Counted from the stretch's first letter, positions 22,930-35,690 are shown. The stretch is DNA of 64,000 bases from Muraenolepis orangiensis (GCA_027704905.1 CM051005.1:29001314-29065313); one strand, 5' to 3'. Notes: generated from the sequence alone by a model not told the origin. Translations and numbers: made by a program.

Positions 22930-25020
22930 TGCTCGCCATTATGAGAAACTCATGATTCTGAATACATGTTCAGTTATTTAGCCCCTCTGCAGACATGTCA
23001 TGCCTCACCACTTGTCTTGAGGAGATAAAGGCATGGATGAGCAACAACTTTCTTCAGTTAAACCGTAACAAAACTGAAGCTCTCGTTATTGGTACCATGT
23101 TCAGTCATCCTCCATATCTCATCTCACCTCAAAGTTAACGGCGATGTTCGCGCTGTCCTACATGCGCGTAACGCCGCCTTTGGCTCCGGGAATACGGAGG
23201 AACATACGAGAGCCCGTTACGACCTCCGTAAGACCATCGTCACTGCCAAGCGGGAGTATAAGGACAGAGTGGAAGATAGACCAGCCGGCTGCGCATCTCG
23301 GAGGCGGATGTGCGCCGCACCTTCAAGCGGCTGAACATCCGTAAGGCGGCAGGCCCCGACGACATCCCGGGCCGCGTCCTCAGAGCATGCGCAGACCAGT
23401 TGGCAGGAGTCTTTGCAGACATCTTCAACCTCTCCCTGTCCCAGGCTGTTGTCCCCGCGGTCTTCAAGATGTCCACCATCGTGCCTGTCCCTAAACAACC
23501 CAAGGTAACATGCCTGAATGACTATAGACCTGTAGCCCTCACCTCGATCGTTAGCAAATGCTTCGAGAGGTTGGTCAAGGACTTTATTTGCTCCGTGTTA
23601 CCTGCCACGCTGGACCCATGGCAATTTGCATATCGTCAAAATAGATCCACGGACGACGCAATTGCCATGGCCCTCCACACGTGCCCTTTCCCACCTGGAG
23701 GGAAAGAACTGTTATGTGCGAATGCTGTTTGTGGACTACAGCTCAGCGTTCAACACAATAGTTCCTGCCAAGCTCGACACCAAGCTGAGAGGTCTAGGCG
23801 TACCCCCATCCACGTGCAGCTGGATACTGGACCTCCTGTCGGACCGCCGCCAGGTGGTGAGGATGGGCAGCACCACATCAGAGCCACTGACCCTCAACAC
23901 GGGAGCCCCCCAGGGATGCGTGCTGAGCCCTCTCCTCTACTCCCTCTACACCCACGACTGCATGGCTATGCACAGCTCCAACGTCATCGTCATGTTTGCT
24001 GACGCCACGACAGTGATGGGCCTGATCGCCGGTGACGACGAGACAGCCTACAGGGAGGAGGTCGGATCGCTGGAGCAGTGGTGCCAGGAGAACAGCCTCG
24101 CCCTCAACGTCAAGAAGACCAAGGAGCTGATCGTGGACTTCAGGAGGTAGAGGGGAGAGCACAGCCCTATCTCCATCGACGGCGTTGAGTGAGAGGGTCA
24201 GCAGCTTCAAGTTCCTCGGCGTGCACATCTCCGAGGACCTCACATGGTCCACGCACACCACACACGTGGTGCAAAGGGCCCAACAACACCTGTATTTCCT
24301 CAGGCGTCTGAAGAAATTCAGCATGGGCCCCTGCATCCTGAGAACATTCAATAACGGCACCATCGAGAGTGTTCTTACAGGGTGTATCACCGCCTGGTAC
24401 GGGAACTGCACTGCACTCGAGCGCAGAGTGCTTCAAAGGGTTGTGGGGACGGCCCAGTATATCGTTGGAGGCGAGCTCCCCTCCCTCTTTGATATTTACA
24501 ATCAGCGGTGCGTGGCCAAGGCCAAACGAATCATAAAAGACATTGCCCACCCCAGCCACGAACTGTACTCACTGTTACCGTCAGGCAGGTGATACCGCAG
24601 TATCAAGTGCCGTACAAATAGGCTTAGAGGTAGCTTCCACAGTCAGGCCATCAGGCTGCTGAACAAGGGCGTATAGCATATAACAATGTATATTTTATTA
24701 CATTGATTTATATATACATATTGCTCTTTTCTGTGCTGATATTTTGCATTTTATAAATTGCATTTTTTATTTTTATTATTATTATTATTTTTTACTTTAT
24801 TCTATTTTTATTCTATTTTTATTCTATTTTTATCTATTTTTATCTTATTTTATAACTGCTGTCTGTCGTCGGGTATTGCACACAAGATTTTCACATCACT
24901 GCTTTAAAACTCTGAAGTGACAATAAACTTGACTTGACTTGACTTGACCTTCAATGGTCAGGTCATTCCCCTCTCCTCGTCAGTCACTCATTTGGGTGTC
25001 CTGCGGCAGAAGATTGGCAA
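22930..25020 (+). mobile_element. Older LINE fragment split by a younger LINE
   Basis: The left part (to about 23,125) encodes EIKAWMSNNFLQLNRNKTEA, and the right part (24,946-25,020) encodes TFNGQVIPLSSSVTHLGV. These are consecutive segments of one L2-like RT. The second LINE (23,126-24,945) lies precisely between them, demonstrating nested insertion. Confidence 0.7.
23126..24945 (+). mobile_element. LINE, 3' half of ORF2 plus tail; RT inactivated
   Basis: ORF2 fragments: 23,310-23,700 with IRKAAGPDDIPGRVL and NDYRPVALTSIVSKCFERL; 23,690-24,150 with VDYSSAFNTI and GAPQGCVLSPLLYSLYTHD; 24,185-24,592 with SSFKFLGVHISEDLTW and the C-terminal LPSLFDIYNQRCVAKAKR. The polymerase core motif reads FADA, where FADD or YADD is expected, so the second catalytic Asp is lost. 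There is a frameshift near 23,700 and stops near 24,150. The tail is an AT-rich 3' UTR followed by (acttg)n. It belongs with the copies at 20,385 and 30,985. Confidence 0.9.
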
Positions 25021-25039
25021 TGACTCTGCAGTCGTGACA

Positions 25040-25998
25040 TCCGTGGGGAGTTTGTTCCACCATCTCTCTCCCCTCCACACTCTAACCTCACCTCCCTCTC
25101 TCCCTCCCCTCCACACTCTAACCTCACCCCCCTCTCTCTCTCTCCCCTCCACACTCTAACCTCACCTCCCTCTCTCCCTTGCCTCCACACTCTAACCTCA
25201 CCCGTCTCTCTCTCCCCTCCACACTCTAACCTCACCCCTCTCTCTCCCTCCCCTCCACACTCTAACCTCACCTCCCTCTCTCCCTCCCCTCCACACTCTA
25301 ACCTCACCCCCCTCTCTCTCTCTCCCCTCCACACTCTAACCTCACCTCCCTCTCTCCCTCCCCTCCACACTCTAACCTCACCCGTCTCTCTCTCCCCTCC
25401 ACACTCTAACCTCACCCCTCTCTCTCTCTCCCCTCCACACTCTAACCTCACCTCCCTCTCTCTCCCCTACACACTCTATCGTCACCCCCCTCTCTCTCCC
25501 CTCCACACTCTAACCTCACCCCCCTCTCTCCCCTCCACACTCTAACCTCACCCCTCTCTCTCTCTCCCCTCCACACTCTAACCTCACCTCCCTCTCTCTC
25601 CCCTACACACTCTATCCTCACCCCCCTCTCTCCCTCCCCTCCACACTCTAACCTCACCCCCCTCTCTCTCTCTCTCCCCTCCACACTCTAACCTCACCTC
25701 CCTCTCTCCCTCCCCTCCACACTCTAACCTCACCCGTCTCTCTCTCCCCTCCACACTCTAACCTCACCCCTCTCTCTCTCTCCCCTCCACACTCTAACCT
25801 CACCTCCCTCTCTCTCCCCTACACACTCTATCGTCACCCCCCTCTCTCTCCCCTCCACACTCTAACCTCACCCCCCTCTCTCCCTTCCACACTCTAACCT
25901 CACCCCTCTCTCTCTCTCCACTCCACACTCTAACCTCACCTCCCTCTCTCTCCCCTACCCTCTCTATCCTCACCCCCCTCTCTCTCCCCTCCACACTC
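25040..25998. repeat. CT-rich minisatellite, units of about 30-36 bp
   Basis: Repeated ccctccacactctaacctca separated by variable CT-rich spacers. The reverse complement of the same unit makes up the 1.6-kb array at 48,412-50,036. Confidence 0.95.
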
Positions 25999-26004
25999 TA
26001 TCCT

Positions 26005-26409
26005 AAGGGTGAGGGTTCGAGGTAAGGACTTAGAGGTAAGGGTTAGGTGAGGTGGGATATGTTGGTGGCGGATGGTTTGTTCACGGGTGCACTGGCCTTT
26101 AGGGTTAGAGGTAAGGCACTAGCACACGTTCTCGCCTTCTTTCATATTGTTTTTTCATGATTTTCTTCGTTTTTTTAGTTGTTCCTTCATATGTGGCTTT
26201 CTAGCTCCACAGGTGTGGGACAGGACAGGGGGGCGGCAGCAGGCGGTCAGAGGAAGAAGGGGAGCACAGGTAAGTGGTTTGTAGGTGTATATGTTTATTT
26301 TATGGGGTTTTTATGTCCACAGGGGGAGCTTCCAGGGAACAGGATGACCCCAGGCTTGGTGAGGGCCCAAGGGACCGGGGGCCCAGAGAGGCTTCCTGTA
26401 TTCCCGCTG
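26005..26409. other. Unassigned sequence
   Basis: A boundary with ggttagaggtaag-type simple motifs, then unique sequence with no supported exon. Confidence 0.3.
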
Positions 26410-26690
26410 TAGTCATGATGCTGCTGCACTACTGGCACTTTAAAATGCTTTTTTGCACAATTCACCATAGAACTATATCTATATAACTTTATCTATATCT
26501 CTCTCTATATATATATATAACCCTATATCTATCTAACCCTATATATAGAGAGAGAGAGACGGATACAGATATATCAGTCACTTTATTGTTATTTTATTGC
26601 GTACGGTTTTGTTGTAGGAAATTCCTACTGTGGGAGGGAATAGGGAGTATGCGTTCCATTGCATGTGTTGCAAAAGGCAAATCCAAACAT
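26410..26690 (+). mobile_element. LINE 3' UTR fragment
   Basis: catgatgctgctgcactact and the following run match 19,680 and, in reverse, 35,940. Contains TATA-type simple repeats near 26,500-26,570. Confidence 0.65.
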
Positions 26691-26904
26691 CTTGAATCTT
26701 AAATAATGAGTTTGACAATTCAAGACATTTTTAAAGATAATGCAGTATACTAACATGATTTTATTTAAAACCTTATGATATTTAGTCGACTTACACTAGA
26801 CTAAAACTAAAACAATTGAGATTCGAGATGTTTATTGCCACAGATTACTAACATATGACAAACTAAATCCACATTTTCTGTCCAAATGAACACTGGATGA
26901 AAGT

Positions 26905-27115
26905 AGGTGGTCCTGAAGGGTGTGCTGCCATCTAGTGGCTGTAATATATAGCGGGCTGAGAGGTGAAGCTGCTCTCTGGTGGCTGTAATATATGAAGTAG
27001 TGATGCTGCCATCTAGTGGCTGTAATATATAGCGGGCTGAGAGGTGAAGCTGCTCTCTGGTGGCCGTAATATATGAAGTAGTGATGCTGCCATCTAGTGG
27101 CTGTAATATATTGTT
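26905..27115. repeat. 81-bp tandem repeat, about 2.6 copies
   Basis: Each unit holds gctgccatctagtggctgta and ctgctctctggtggctgtaa, followed by tatatgaagtagtgat. Copies are nearly identical. Confidence 0.9.
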
Positions 27116-27465
27116 GCTGTTGGTGTGGCTAACGTTAGAAAGTTGACTGACAGCTACGACCACCTTACACTTAAAACGGATATGTGCCGGTATAATCTTT
27201 GAGAATGTGTCGTATTTTGAAAGCTTGTTATATTATCAATTATGTGAAACATGTTTAATGTATCATTCTAATCATATTCATGTAGATGAATACATATTTC
27301 CCTCTGTAATTAGAAGACGATTTAGACTTCTTATTCGAAGTCTAGAGTAATATCAAAAGGGAGTCAATTAATTAAATGACTTGATAGTCTGTGTTCAACA
27401 TACTACTTGGAGTAAGCTTAACACAAGTCTGTATTGAGCATATACATCAGCTAAATCCGTTTTTT

Positions 27466-27600
27466 TTCCACGGTGGTGGAATGAGCTACCGACCGTCGTC
27501 AGGACGGCAGAGACGCTGGCCACGTTCCACAAGAGACTCCAAACACACCTGTTGAGAGTCCACCTGGACTCTGCTTCACCAGCCCTCCCCTTTGATGCAC
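27466..27600 (+). mobile_element. LINE ORF2 C-terminal fragment
   Basis: Encodes a Trp-Asn-Glu-Leu-Pro start followed by VVRTAETLATFHKRLQTHLL, the usual C-terminal end of L2-type ORF2. 5' truncated. Confidence 0.6.
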
Positions 27601-27994
27601 TATGGATTCATATTGGCACTAAATCCTTGTGCTTTTATGACTTGGTAAATCCTTGTGCTCGGCTTTTTATGCTTTGTACTTGTTGTGCTTATAAGCACTT
27701 GGTTTTTTAACATATTGTACGTTCATGTTGTTAATGCACTTTATGACATTATGACATTATGCAGGCATCCTAGTAGTTGGGAAGATTTTCTCTATTGGCC
27801 TGCAGTTGGGAATGCTGGGAACCACAGAAATACTATTCGCTGTGTACATACATCTACTGATGCCTAGTCTGGACACATCTTCAGTGATGTTCCTGGAATC
27901 ATAGGACGTTTCGGGTCTCGCGACATCATACGCCCTCCTCCAGGTGACCCAGCCGGGGCTGATCAGACCCCAGCTTGTGTCCAGATGGCTAGCT

Positions 27995-28963
27995 AGCTAC
28001 CATGACTCCATGGCTCCCCTCTTTTGAGCCACAACCATCTTGAGGCCCTCTCTGCCGCATCGGTGGTACTGCGGATGGCTCTCCTCTTTCTCACTCCCTC
28101 GATGCCTAAACTGCTGAAGGCTCTGACCAAGGAACGGGCTGCGAATCCTCTGCATCCAACTTCCACCGGGAAACACCTTGCTCTCCAACCAGCCTGCTGA
28201 CAGTCGCTGACCAGTCCTGCGTACTTGGAGAGCTTCCTTTCAAAGGCTTCTTCCAAGCGATCTTCCCACGGGACTGTCAGCTCCAGCAGCACAGCCTGCT
28301 TGGTGGACTCAGACACAAGAACAATGTCTGGTCGCAGGGTGGTGACTGCAATATGGCTGGGGAACTTCAGCTGATGTTCAAGGTCCACCAACAACTGCCA
28401 GTCTCTTGCAGACGTCAGGATGCCTGCAGATGTTTTTCTGGCAGAAGTTGGCTTGTCCCCAGCTCTGACAAAGGCGATGGTGTCCTTGGAGTGTCGGAAC
28501 TGCTTTGACCACGCCAGTCCTGCGCTGATGGCTTCAGCAATGGTCTTCAGGACTTGGTCATGCCTCCACCTGTACGTCCATCTCCAAGTGCCTTTGTACA
28601 GCAACTGATGTGTTCCAGGGTTCCTCGCTTGGAACACAATGGGCATGCTGGTGTCTCTGCTATGCCCCATGTGTGCAGATTTGACGGGCTTGGAAGCACA
28701 TCATACACTGCCTGGATTAGGAATTTGATGCGGTGAGGCTCGGCTTTCCAAAGCTCAGCCCAGGTCACTTTCCTCTCAACTGCATTCTCCCATCTCGTCC
28801 AAGCTCCCTGTTGCTTCATTCCCACTGACTTGCAGGTTCTTGTCTCCTCCACTGCTGCTCTCACCTCCTCCTGAACAAAACGGCGCCCTTCCTTCCCCCT
28901 GGTGTTCATTTGGGGAGTTGGAAAGGATCCTAGCCCAGCTCGACCTCGTGTGACCACTCCCAC
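27995..28963 (-). mobile_element. LINE C-terminal part with restriction-like endonuclease (R2/NeSL/Dong type)
   Basis: Read on the minus strand. First is a CCHC motif, CPLCSKRGTLEH followed by Cys (28,963-28,547 frame). Then, in an overlapping frame (28,670-27,993), RHDQVLKTIAEAISAG and the endonuclease core LRPDIVLVSESTKQAVLLEL, with VPWEDR and RKLSKYAGL. The PD...E-x-K-like order with the preceding CCHC finger is the hallmark of site-selective LINEs using a restriction-like endonuclease rather than an APE domain. A frameshift separates the two parts near 28,560-28,670. No RT domain is present upstream, so the copy is 5' truncated. Confidence 0.75.
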
Positions 28964-29049
28964 CAGGCTCTTGTGACGCAGCCTTGCCTCTGCAAGTACT
29001 ATCTGAGATTGTTGTCTCTTTCAAATAACTTCTTGTAAGTCGCTTTGGA

Positions 29050-29520
29050 TAAAAGCAAATGTAAAATGTATAAAGTGTATTATTTATCACTGTGCATGGA
29101 AATGTATCATTATAGATTATACATTATTATTATTATAGGCTGTTATATATGTTATAAAGTAAATGACAACAACAATATTACAACATTAAACTATTGGGCT
29201 AAAACCATGGATGTATCAATGAGACACATAAACCAACATATCATAATCAGGATCGGAGAAATAAAAAATAAACCAAATTCAAAACGTGCTCCATGGATGT
29301 AGAGATGTTCCACTGTGGCTTTGACCTGCATGATATAGTGAATACTAAATAGTAAATGACATACAGCTACATTAAACTCTGATTATGTTGTGTTGTGTAG
29401 TTTGTGTTACTGTTTTGTAACTCAGACAATGTTTATTGCATTAACTTTATGTATTCAAACATTCACGATAAAGGATTTACTGCATACAGCCCACAGAAGT
29501 ATTATAAGATGATACAAGTT
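29050..29520. other. Unassigned AT-rich sequence
   Basis: It starts with a retroelement-tail phrase (tcgctttggataaaagca, about 29,041). Nothing else was recognised. Confidence 0.3.
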
Positions 29521-29524
29521 ATGA

Positions 29525-29656
29525 ACGGTGCGGAACCCCACACGGTGCAGAACACCACACGGTGCAGAACACCACACGGTGCAGAACACCACACGGTGCA
29601 GAACACCACACGGTGCAGAACACCACACGGTGCAGAACACCACACGGTGCAGAACA
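29525..29656. repeat. 17-bp minisatellite, about 7.7 copies
   Basis: Repeats of acggtgcagaacaccac. Open frames across it are artefacts. Confidence 0.95.
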
Positions 29657-29969
29657 TGATTTGTCACATGAACGCGCTGGCCGCGCAGTCCCGTGGGTCT
29701 TATGCCGTTCATTATGCCGATACAAATAACTCCCTGGATGGCTGTCGGTGATTTTTACAACTTTTAGGACCTAATGATTCAAATAAGGGCTATTCAAGTG
29801 TTCTTTCTGGGAAGTTATTTTCCTTGAAAAAAAATTATACGCTGATTCATAGACGTCTCTTTCCCCATGTTAGTCAATGGAAAAAAATTATTTTGGGCCC
29901 AACGGCACCACGTGACATCACGTGACTTGTAATTCCACCGTTTGGCCACTACGACACATTTGCTTAAAC

Positions 29970-30182
29970 GTTTGGCCTACTCCCTGGGGGCTTGGTCTAC
30001 TCCCTGGGGGCTTGGCCTACTCCCTGGGGGCTTGGCCTACTCCCTGGGGGCTTGGTCTACTCTCTGGGGGCTTGGTCTACTCCCTGGGGGCTTGGTTTAC
30101 TCCCTGGGGGCTTGGTCTACTCCCTGGGGTTTTGTCTACTCCCTGGGGGCTTGGTCTACTCCCTGGGGGCTTGGTCTACCCC
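29970..30182. repeat. 20-bp minisatellite, about 10.7 copies
   Basis: Unit ggtctactccctgggggctt, with t/c variation and one shortened unit near 30,125. Confidence 0.95.
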
Positions 30183-30342
30183 CTCACTTGTCCTCTGTGT
30201 CACGTGTCTTCTGTCACGTGTCCTCAGTATCACGTGTCTTCTGTCGCTTGTCCTCTGTGTCACGTGTCTTCTGTCACGTGTCCTCAGTGTCACGTGTCTT
30301 CTGTCACGTGTCCTTAGTGTCACGTGTCTTCTGTCACGTGTC
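30183..30342. repeat. 30-bp minisatellite carrying CACGTG in most units
   Basis: Unit of tgtcctcagtgtcacgtgtc plus ttctgtcacg, about five copies. Each unit brings two CACGTG E-box sites except where mutated (ctgtcgcttg). Confidence 0.9.
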
Positions 30343-30448
30343 TGAATTATTATTATTATTATTTTTCCTGCGATTAACGACCAATGAAAACTTGATCGAC
30401 TAATGACTCTTTGATCGATTAACCTTTGGTTGATTAATAGGGGGCAGC

Positions 30449-30795
30449 CCTACTAGCTTCCATAGTTATTGAAAGGACACTTCTTTGGGATCTGAAAAGT
30501 GATAAGCTTTATGACTGGGTTATCGATCCATTGATAACCTGGTCATAAAGCAGTGATCAGCTTTCTGACCGGGTTATCGATCCATTGTTAACCCGGTCAT
30601 AAAGCAGTGATCAGCTTTCTGACCGGGTTATCGATCCTGTTAACCTGGTCATAAAGCAGTGATCAGCTTTATGACCGGGTTATCGATCCATTGTTAACCT
30701 GGTCATAAAGCAGTGATCAGCTTTCTGACCGGGTTATCGATCCATTGTTAACCCGGTCATAAAGCAGTGATCAGCTTTATGACCGGGTTATCATC
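30449..30795. repeat. 54-bp hairpin-forming tandem repeat
   Basis: Each unit contains gaccgggttatcgatccatt followed by gttaacccggtc, giving an inverted repeat, and then ataaagcagtgatcag. There are about six units. The lead-in at 30,449-30,500 matches the left flank of the N gap. Confidence 0.9.
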
Positions 30796-30984
30796 CATCC
30801 AGAAGGACAGGAGAATGGATTTGGTCTTTAAGTGAACATCATTGGTGACTGAGACTCATTAGTCTTAGCTGGTTTTGTCTCAGTGTTGCGTCTCGTTGAG
30901 CTGGTTGTTGCATTTAGTTTCCACACACTTGTTGACTGATTATTTAATTGCTGTCTTGAGTTAGTTAAGTATACAAAGTCATTA

Positions 30985-31552
30985 GTGTTCTTACAGGGTG
31001 TATCACCGCCTGGTCCGGGAACTGCACCGCACTCGAGCGCAGAGCGCTTCAAAGGGTGGTGCGGACGGCCCAGTATATCGTTGGAGGTGAGCTCCCCTCC
31101 CTCCTGGATATATACAACCAGCGGTGCGTGGCCAAGGCCAAACGAATCATAAAAGACATGCCCACCCAGCCACCAACTGTACTCACTGTTACCGTCAGGC
31201 AGGCGATACCGCAGTATCAAGTGCCGTACAAATAGACTCTGAGACTGCTTCCACAGTCAGGCCACCAGGCTGCTGAACAAGGGTGTAGAGCATATAACAA
31301 TGTATATTTTAATACATTGATTTATATATATATATATATTGCTCTTTTTCTGTGCTAATATGTTGCATTTTATATATGCACTTTTATATTTTTATATATT
31401 TAACTTTATACAGTTTGTATATTTTACTTATTTTTTATTCTATTATTTTTATTTGTATAACTGCTGTCTGTCGTCGGGTATTGCACATACGATTTTCACC
31501 CATTGCTTATACTTGTATAACTTTGATGTGACAATAAACTTGACTTGACTTG
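30985..31552 (+). mobile_element. LINE 3' end, (acttg)n-tail family
   Basis: ORF2 C-terminal residues (ESVLTGCITAW-type start, then a Leu-Asp-Ile-Tyr-Asn-Gln-Arg-Cys segment) lie on the plus strand with a frameshift. They are followed by the AT-rich UTR and the gtgacaataaacttgacttg tail. Same family as 20,385 and 23,126. Confidence 0.88.
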
Positions 31553-31699
31553 ACTATTGTTGGTAATTTAAATAGAGAGTTTAGACTTGATCTTTCTTTC
31601 ATTGGTAATAGTCCTAGCTGAGTGGAGTAGGCCCTAATGGTGACCATGAGCTACAGTACAGGACCAGTGACGTCATTCATCTACAGAAGGTCCAGTTGG

Positions 31700-32330
31700 G
31701 ATAGACACATAGTAGGTAGTATATAGTGTTGTTTATAGTTTATAATATAGTACATAGTAGGTAGTGTATAGTGTTGTTTATAGTTTATAATATAGTACAT
31801 AGTAGGTAGTGTATAGTGTTGTTTATAGTTTATAATATAGTATATAGTAGGTAGTATAGTGTTGTTTATCGTTTATAATATAGTATATAGTAGGTAGTAT
31901 ATAGTGTTGTTTATAGTTTATAATATAGTATATAGTAGGTAGTATAGTGTTGTTTATAGTTTATAATATAGTATATAGTAGGTAGTATATAGTGTTGTTT
32001 ATAGTTTATAATATAGTATATAGTAGGTAGTATATAGTGTTGTTTATAGTTTAATATAGTATATAGTAGTAGTATATAGTGTTGTTTATAGTTTATAATA
32101 TAGTATATAGTAGGTAGTATAGTGTTGTTTATAGTTTATAATATAGTATATAGTAGGTAGTATATAGTGTTGTTTATAGTTTATAATATAGTATATAGTA
32201 GGTAGTATATAGTGTTGTTTATAGTTTATAATATAGTATATAGTAAGTAGTATATAGTGTTGTTTATAGTTTATAATATAGTATATAGTGTTGTTTATAG
32301 TTTATAATATAGTAGGTAGTATATAGTGTG
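31700..32330. repeat. AT-rich 45-bp minisatellite, about 14 copies
   Basis: Unit agtatatagtgttgtttata, gtttataatatagtatatag, taggt, with deletions of a few bases in some units. Confidence 0.93.
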
Positions 32331-32334
32331 TATA

Positions 32335-33811
32335 ATATATAGTATATATAGTATTGCATAGTTTAGTATAAAGCAAAACACAGTGCATCCAATCAGTTCC
32401 TGATCACTGATCAATATCACACACCACGTGGGGTATTGGTCTTTCACACATGAGGGCACTGGCAACCATAAAGTTAAAGTCTGAAAAGTGGAATAACAAT
32501 TTGTTTTTATTAAACAGTTAGCCTTTCGTTTTCCATGTCCCCTTTTAAAACATTTAGTGTACACATAAACACATTTAGTATTCCATTGAAAACGATGAAA
32601 TAGGCCCTCACTGTCCAACTTATAGCACACACACAATTAGAAAAGGCTCATGTTACAGTAGGCTTAATTAATATCAATTAATTAACCAGTGTCCTACTTG
32701 TGCACAACAGAAATGCCTTTTTTGCGTCCCGCATATGCTTGGACGTTCTTAAAATCGCCGAAAATCCATAACTGCTGAGCGTACAGAAACATAACTCTAG
32801 ATGATTTGCAAAAATGCACAAACTAGAAGGAACACGTGTCTAACTTCACACGTGACACATGTCACATGACTGTTCAACAATGAATTCATTTAATAAAAAA
32901 CATAATAGAATTACGATGTTTGTGTTGCATAATTATTATGATCATTGATCTATTACAATATTTGGAGATCCATATACCATAAATATTTGGATTATTTTGA
33001 ACTATTTTAGACTATTTTAGACTCGGAGACCCAGGACTGCTACTGGCCTGAGTGTATTCCCAAACATGAAGGACTGGATGGTCTAAAACCAGTATTCAGT
33101 AATATTGTTATGGACTCCTCTACTAAATATATAAAAAGTTACATAAATATCATTCAAATATATCAGCACATATATCAGTATATGTTGCTCATTGGTGTTT
33201 TCTTTATACATATATTGGGAGCATTTAGGCCTAAGGTATATTGCCATGATGACATCACATGCGTACATTTGAAAATGTTGTGGATCTCCTTCCAGAGAGA
33301 AATGTTCACAAACTCTACACCTAAGAAGGGACGACTTGCTTATTATTGCTTGATCATTATTATTCTTTCAGCAATTTTTGCATGACTGAGATGTTCCTTA
33401 ATACATCCCCAAGAGCAGGTAATATGAATGTTCTTCTTTACATGAATATAAAGTACACAACCTTGTAAGGCAGTTGTATACTAATGTCATTAAAAGTTAA
33501 GTCATTAAACATTTTTCTGTCCTCTAACGATGAAATAAATGTTAAAATAGTACGAGTTAGTTTACCTCTCATCTCAAGCCAGTCTCATAGCATTGTGTAA
33601 TTGGTTGTCCCCTTTTCTGTATAATTTCATCTTTACAACTTGTCTTTGACAGAAAGGAGGGCAAAGATTCTTCAAGTCTACATTGCCTCCATTATTCTCT
33701 TGAAGCCTGTTGTTGGCTATCTGACGATTTGTGTGTCCCACACACACATTAAGCACAGAATACGATGAAATAAATGTTATAATAGTACTATTAGTTGACC
33801 CCTCATCTCAG
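32335..33811. other. Unassigned AT-rich region upstream of the acidic gene
   Basis: No supported exon until 33,812. A fragment ending gagcag followed by gtaatatgaatg (about 33,410-33,430) resembles the exon donors at 33,920 and 34,668. This suggests a degenerate extra copy of the acidic-gene unit. Confidence 0.35.
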
Positions 33812-34329
33812 GCCGACCCAGTCCAACTGGTCAATGATTATCATTTGGATGTGGACGATGAGTTTGAGGCCACCTGGTTCCTGGACCGTGGTGGCGATGA
33901 GGAGAGTGAGGGCCGAGCAGGTAATACAAATGTTCTTCTTTACATGAATATAAAGTACACTTAACCATGGAATGCAGATGTATATTAATATCATTAAAGT
34001 ACTGTGAAACATTGTTCTGTCCTGGAGAGGACGAGGGCCGTCTTGCTTTCCCTCCCTTAGGCCCCATCCCCCCTGTGGAGGAGGACTATTCTGCCGACAG
34101 TGAGGACCAGGACCAGGAACATGGCTCCTCTTCATCGTACTCGTCGTCCCCGTATGAAACAGACTCTGACGACGAGCTCACGGAGGACTCGGAGGATCAC
34201 GATGACTGGGAGTCCGTTTCCAGCAAGGACTCTGGGTACGAGAGCGAGAACTCCAGGCCCTCCTCTCCTCAGGAAAACCCAGAGAGCCCCGACGCCCGGG
34301 CACGGAATCCGTCCTTCATCCTCCGCTGA
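33812..34329 (+). CDS. Acidic Ser/Asp/Glu-rich protein, family not recognised (two exons, 5' end not found)
   Basis: Exon A at 33,812-33,920 has a clear acceptor (cctcatctcag) and donor (gcag then gtaata). It encodes a segment with DVDDEFEATWFLDRGGDEES. Exon B at 34,061-34,329 follows a pyrimidine-rich acceptor (cctcccttag), continues in the same phase and ends at a TGA. It is dominated by Ser, Asp and Glu (for example ETDSDDELTEDSEDHDDWES). No membrane segment, signal peptide or known fold is apparent, and the composition suggests a disordered, possibly nuclear, protein. No start codon exon was identified. A damaged copy of exon A lies at 35,390. Alternative view: it is a fragment of a recently duplicated gene. 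Confidence 0.5.
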
Positions 34330-34901
<572 letters not shown>

Positions 34902-35389
34902 TACACACATATAAATACATACACACATATAAATACATACACACATATAAATACATACATATATACAGAGAAACAAAACATGTGTCATCACATTACCATA
35001 GCCTGCATTACACACAGAGCTAAAGCTAACATTAACTTATTTAACAAACAATGAATTAAGTTTATACAAAACAAAACGAATTATATACAAAACAACATCT
35101 CCGCATTACAGTCTTACAAATTAAACAAACCTTGTGCCTCTTTGGGGGGTGCTAATACATAAAATGTGTTACTCAGTTTTACTTTTGCCGTTATAAAACC
35201 GTAAATCTCCGTCTCCGTCTATCTTCCTGTCAACACGTCAACGTCGCCTTCAAAATAAAAGCGTCTCTAATTAAAACCGGAAATAAGTCAAAGTTAAGTA
35301 ATAAGTAAAGTTCTGTGTAACATGTTTCTGTCCTCTAACTTTAATATCATTGATATAATAGTACTAAATGGTTTTCCTCCTCATCTCAG

Positions 35390-35690
35390 GCCTACCCAGT
35401 CCAACTGGGCGCCTCCCGGACTTCGGTTACCATTTCCATTTGAATGTGGACGATGAGTTTGAGGCCACCTGGTTCCTGGACCGTGGTGGCGATGAGGAGA
35501 GTGAGGGCCAAGCAGGTAATACGAATGTTGTTCTTGCAGTTGTATATTAAATATTATCATCTTTATTAAATGAACATTTTTATTGTAGCTCCCTCACCAG
35601 TATGAGGAACTGGGAAGACGACGGTGACGATGAGCACCGTGCCCCAAAGATGCGGAGATGGTCCGGACCGACTGAACAGCGAGTCGACCT
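35390..35690 (+). pseudogene. Partial duplicate of the acidic gene
   Basis: The segment 35,390-35,515 repeats exon A (NVDDEFEATWFLDRGGDEES) with matching acceptor and donor. It is 126 nt rather than 109, and the 17 extra bases near its start shift the frame. A segment near 35,597-35,690 matches the EDDSDDEQSAPK region of unit 1. The large acidic exon B is missing between them. Read as a decayed tandem copy. Confidence 0.5.
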
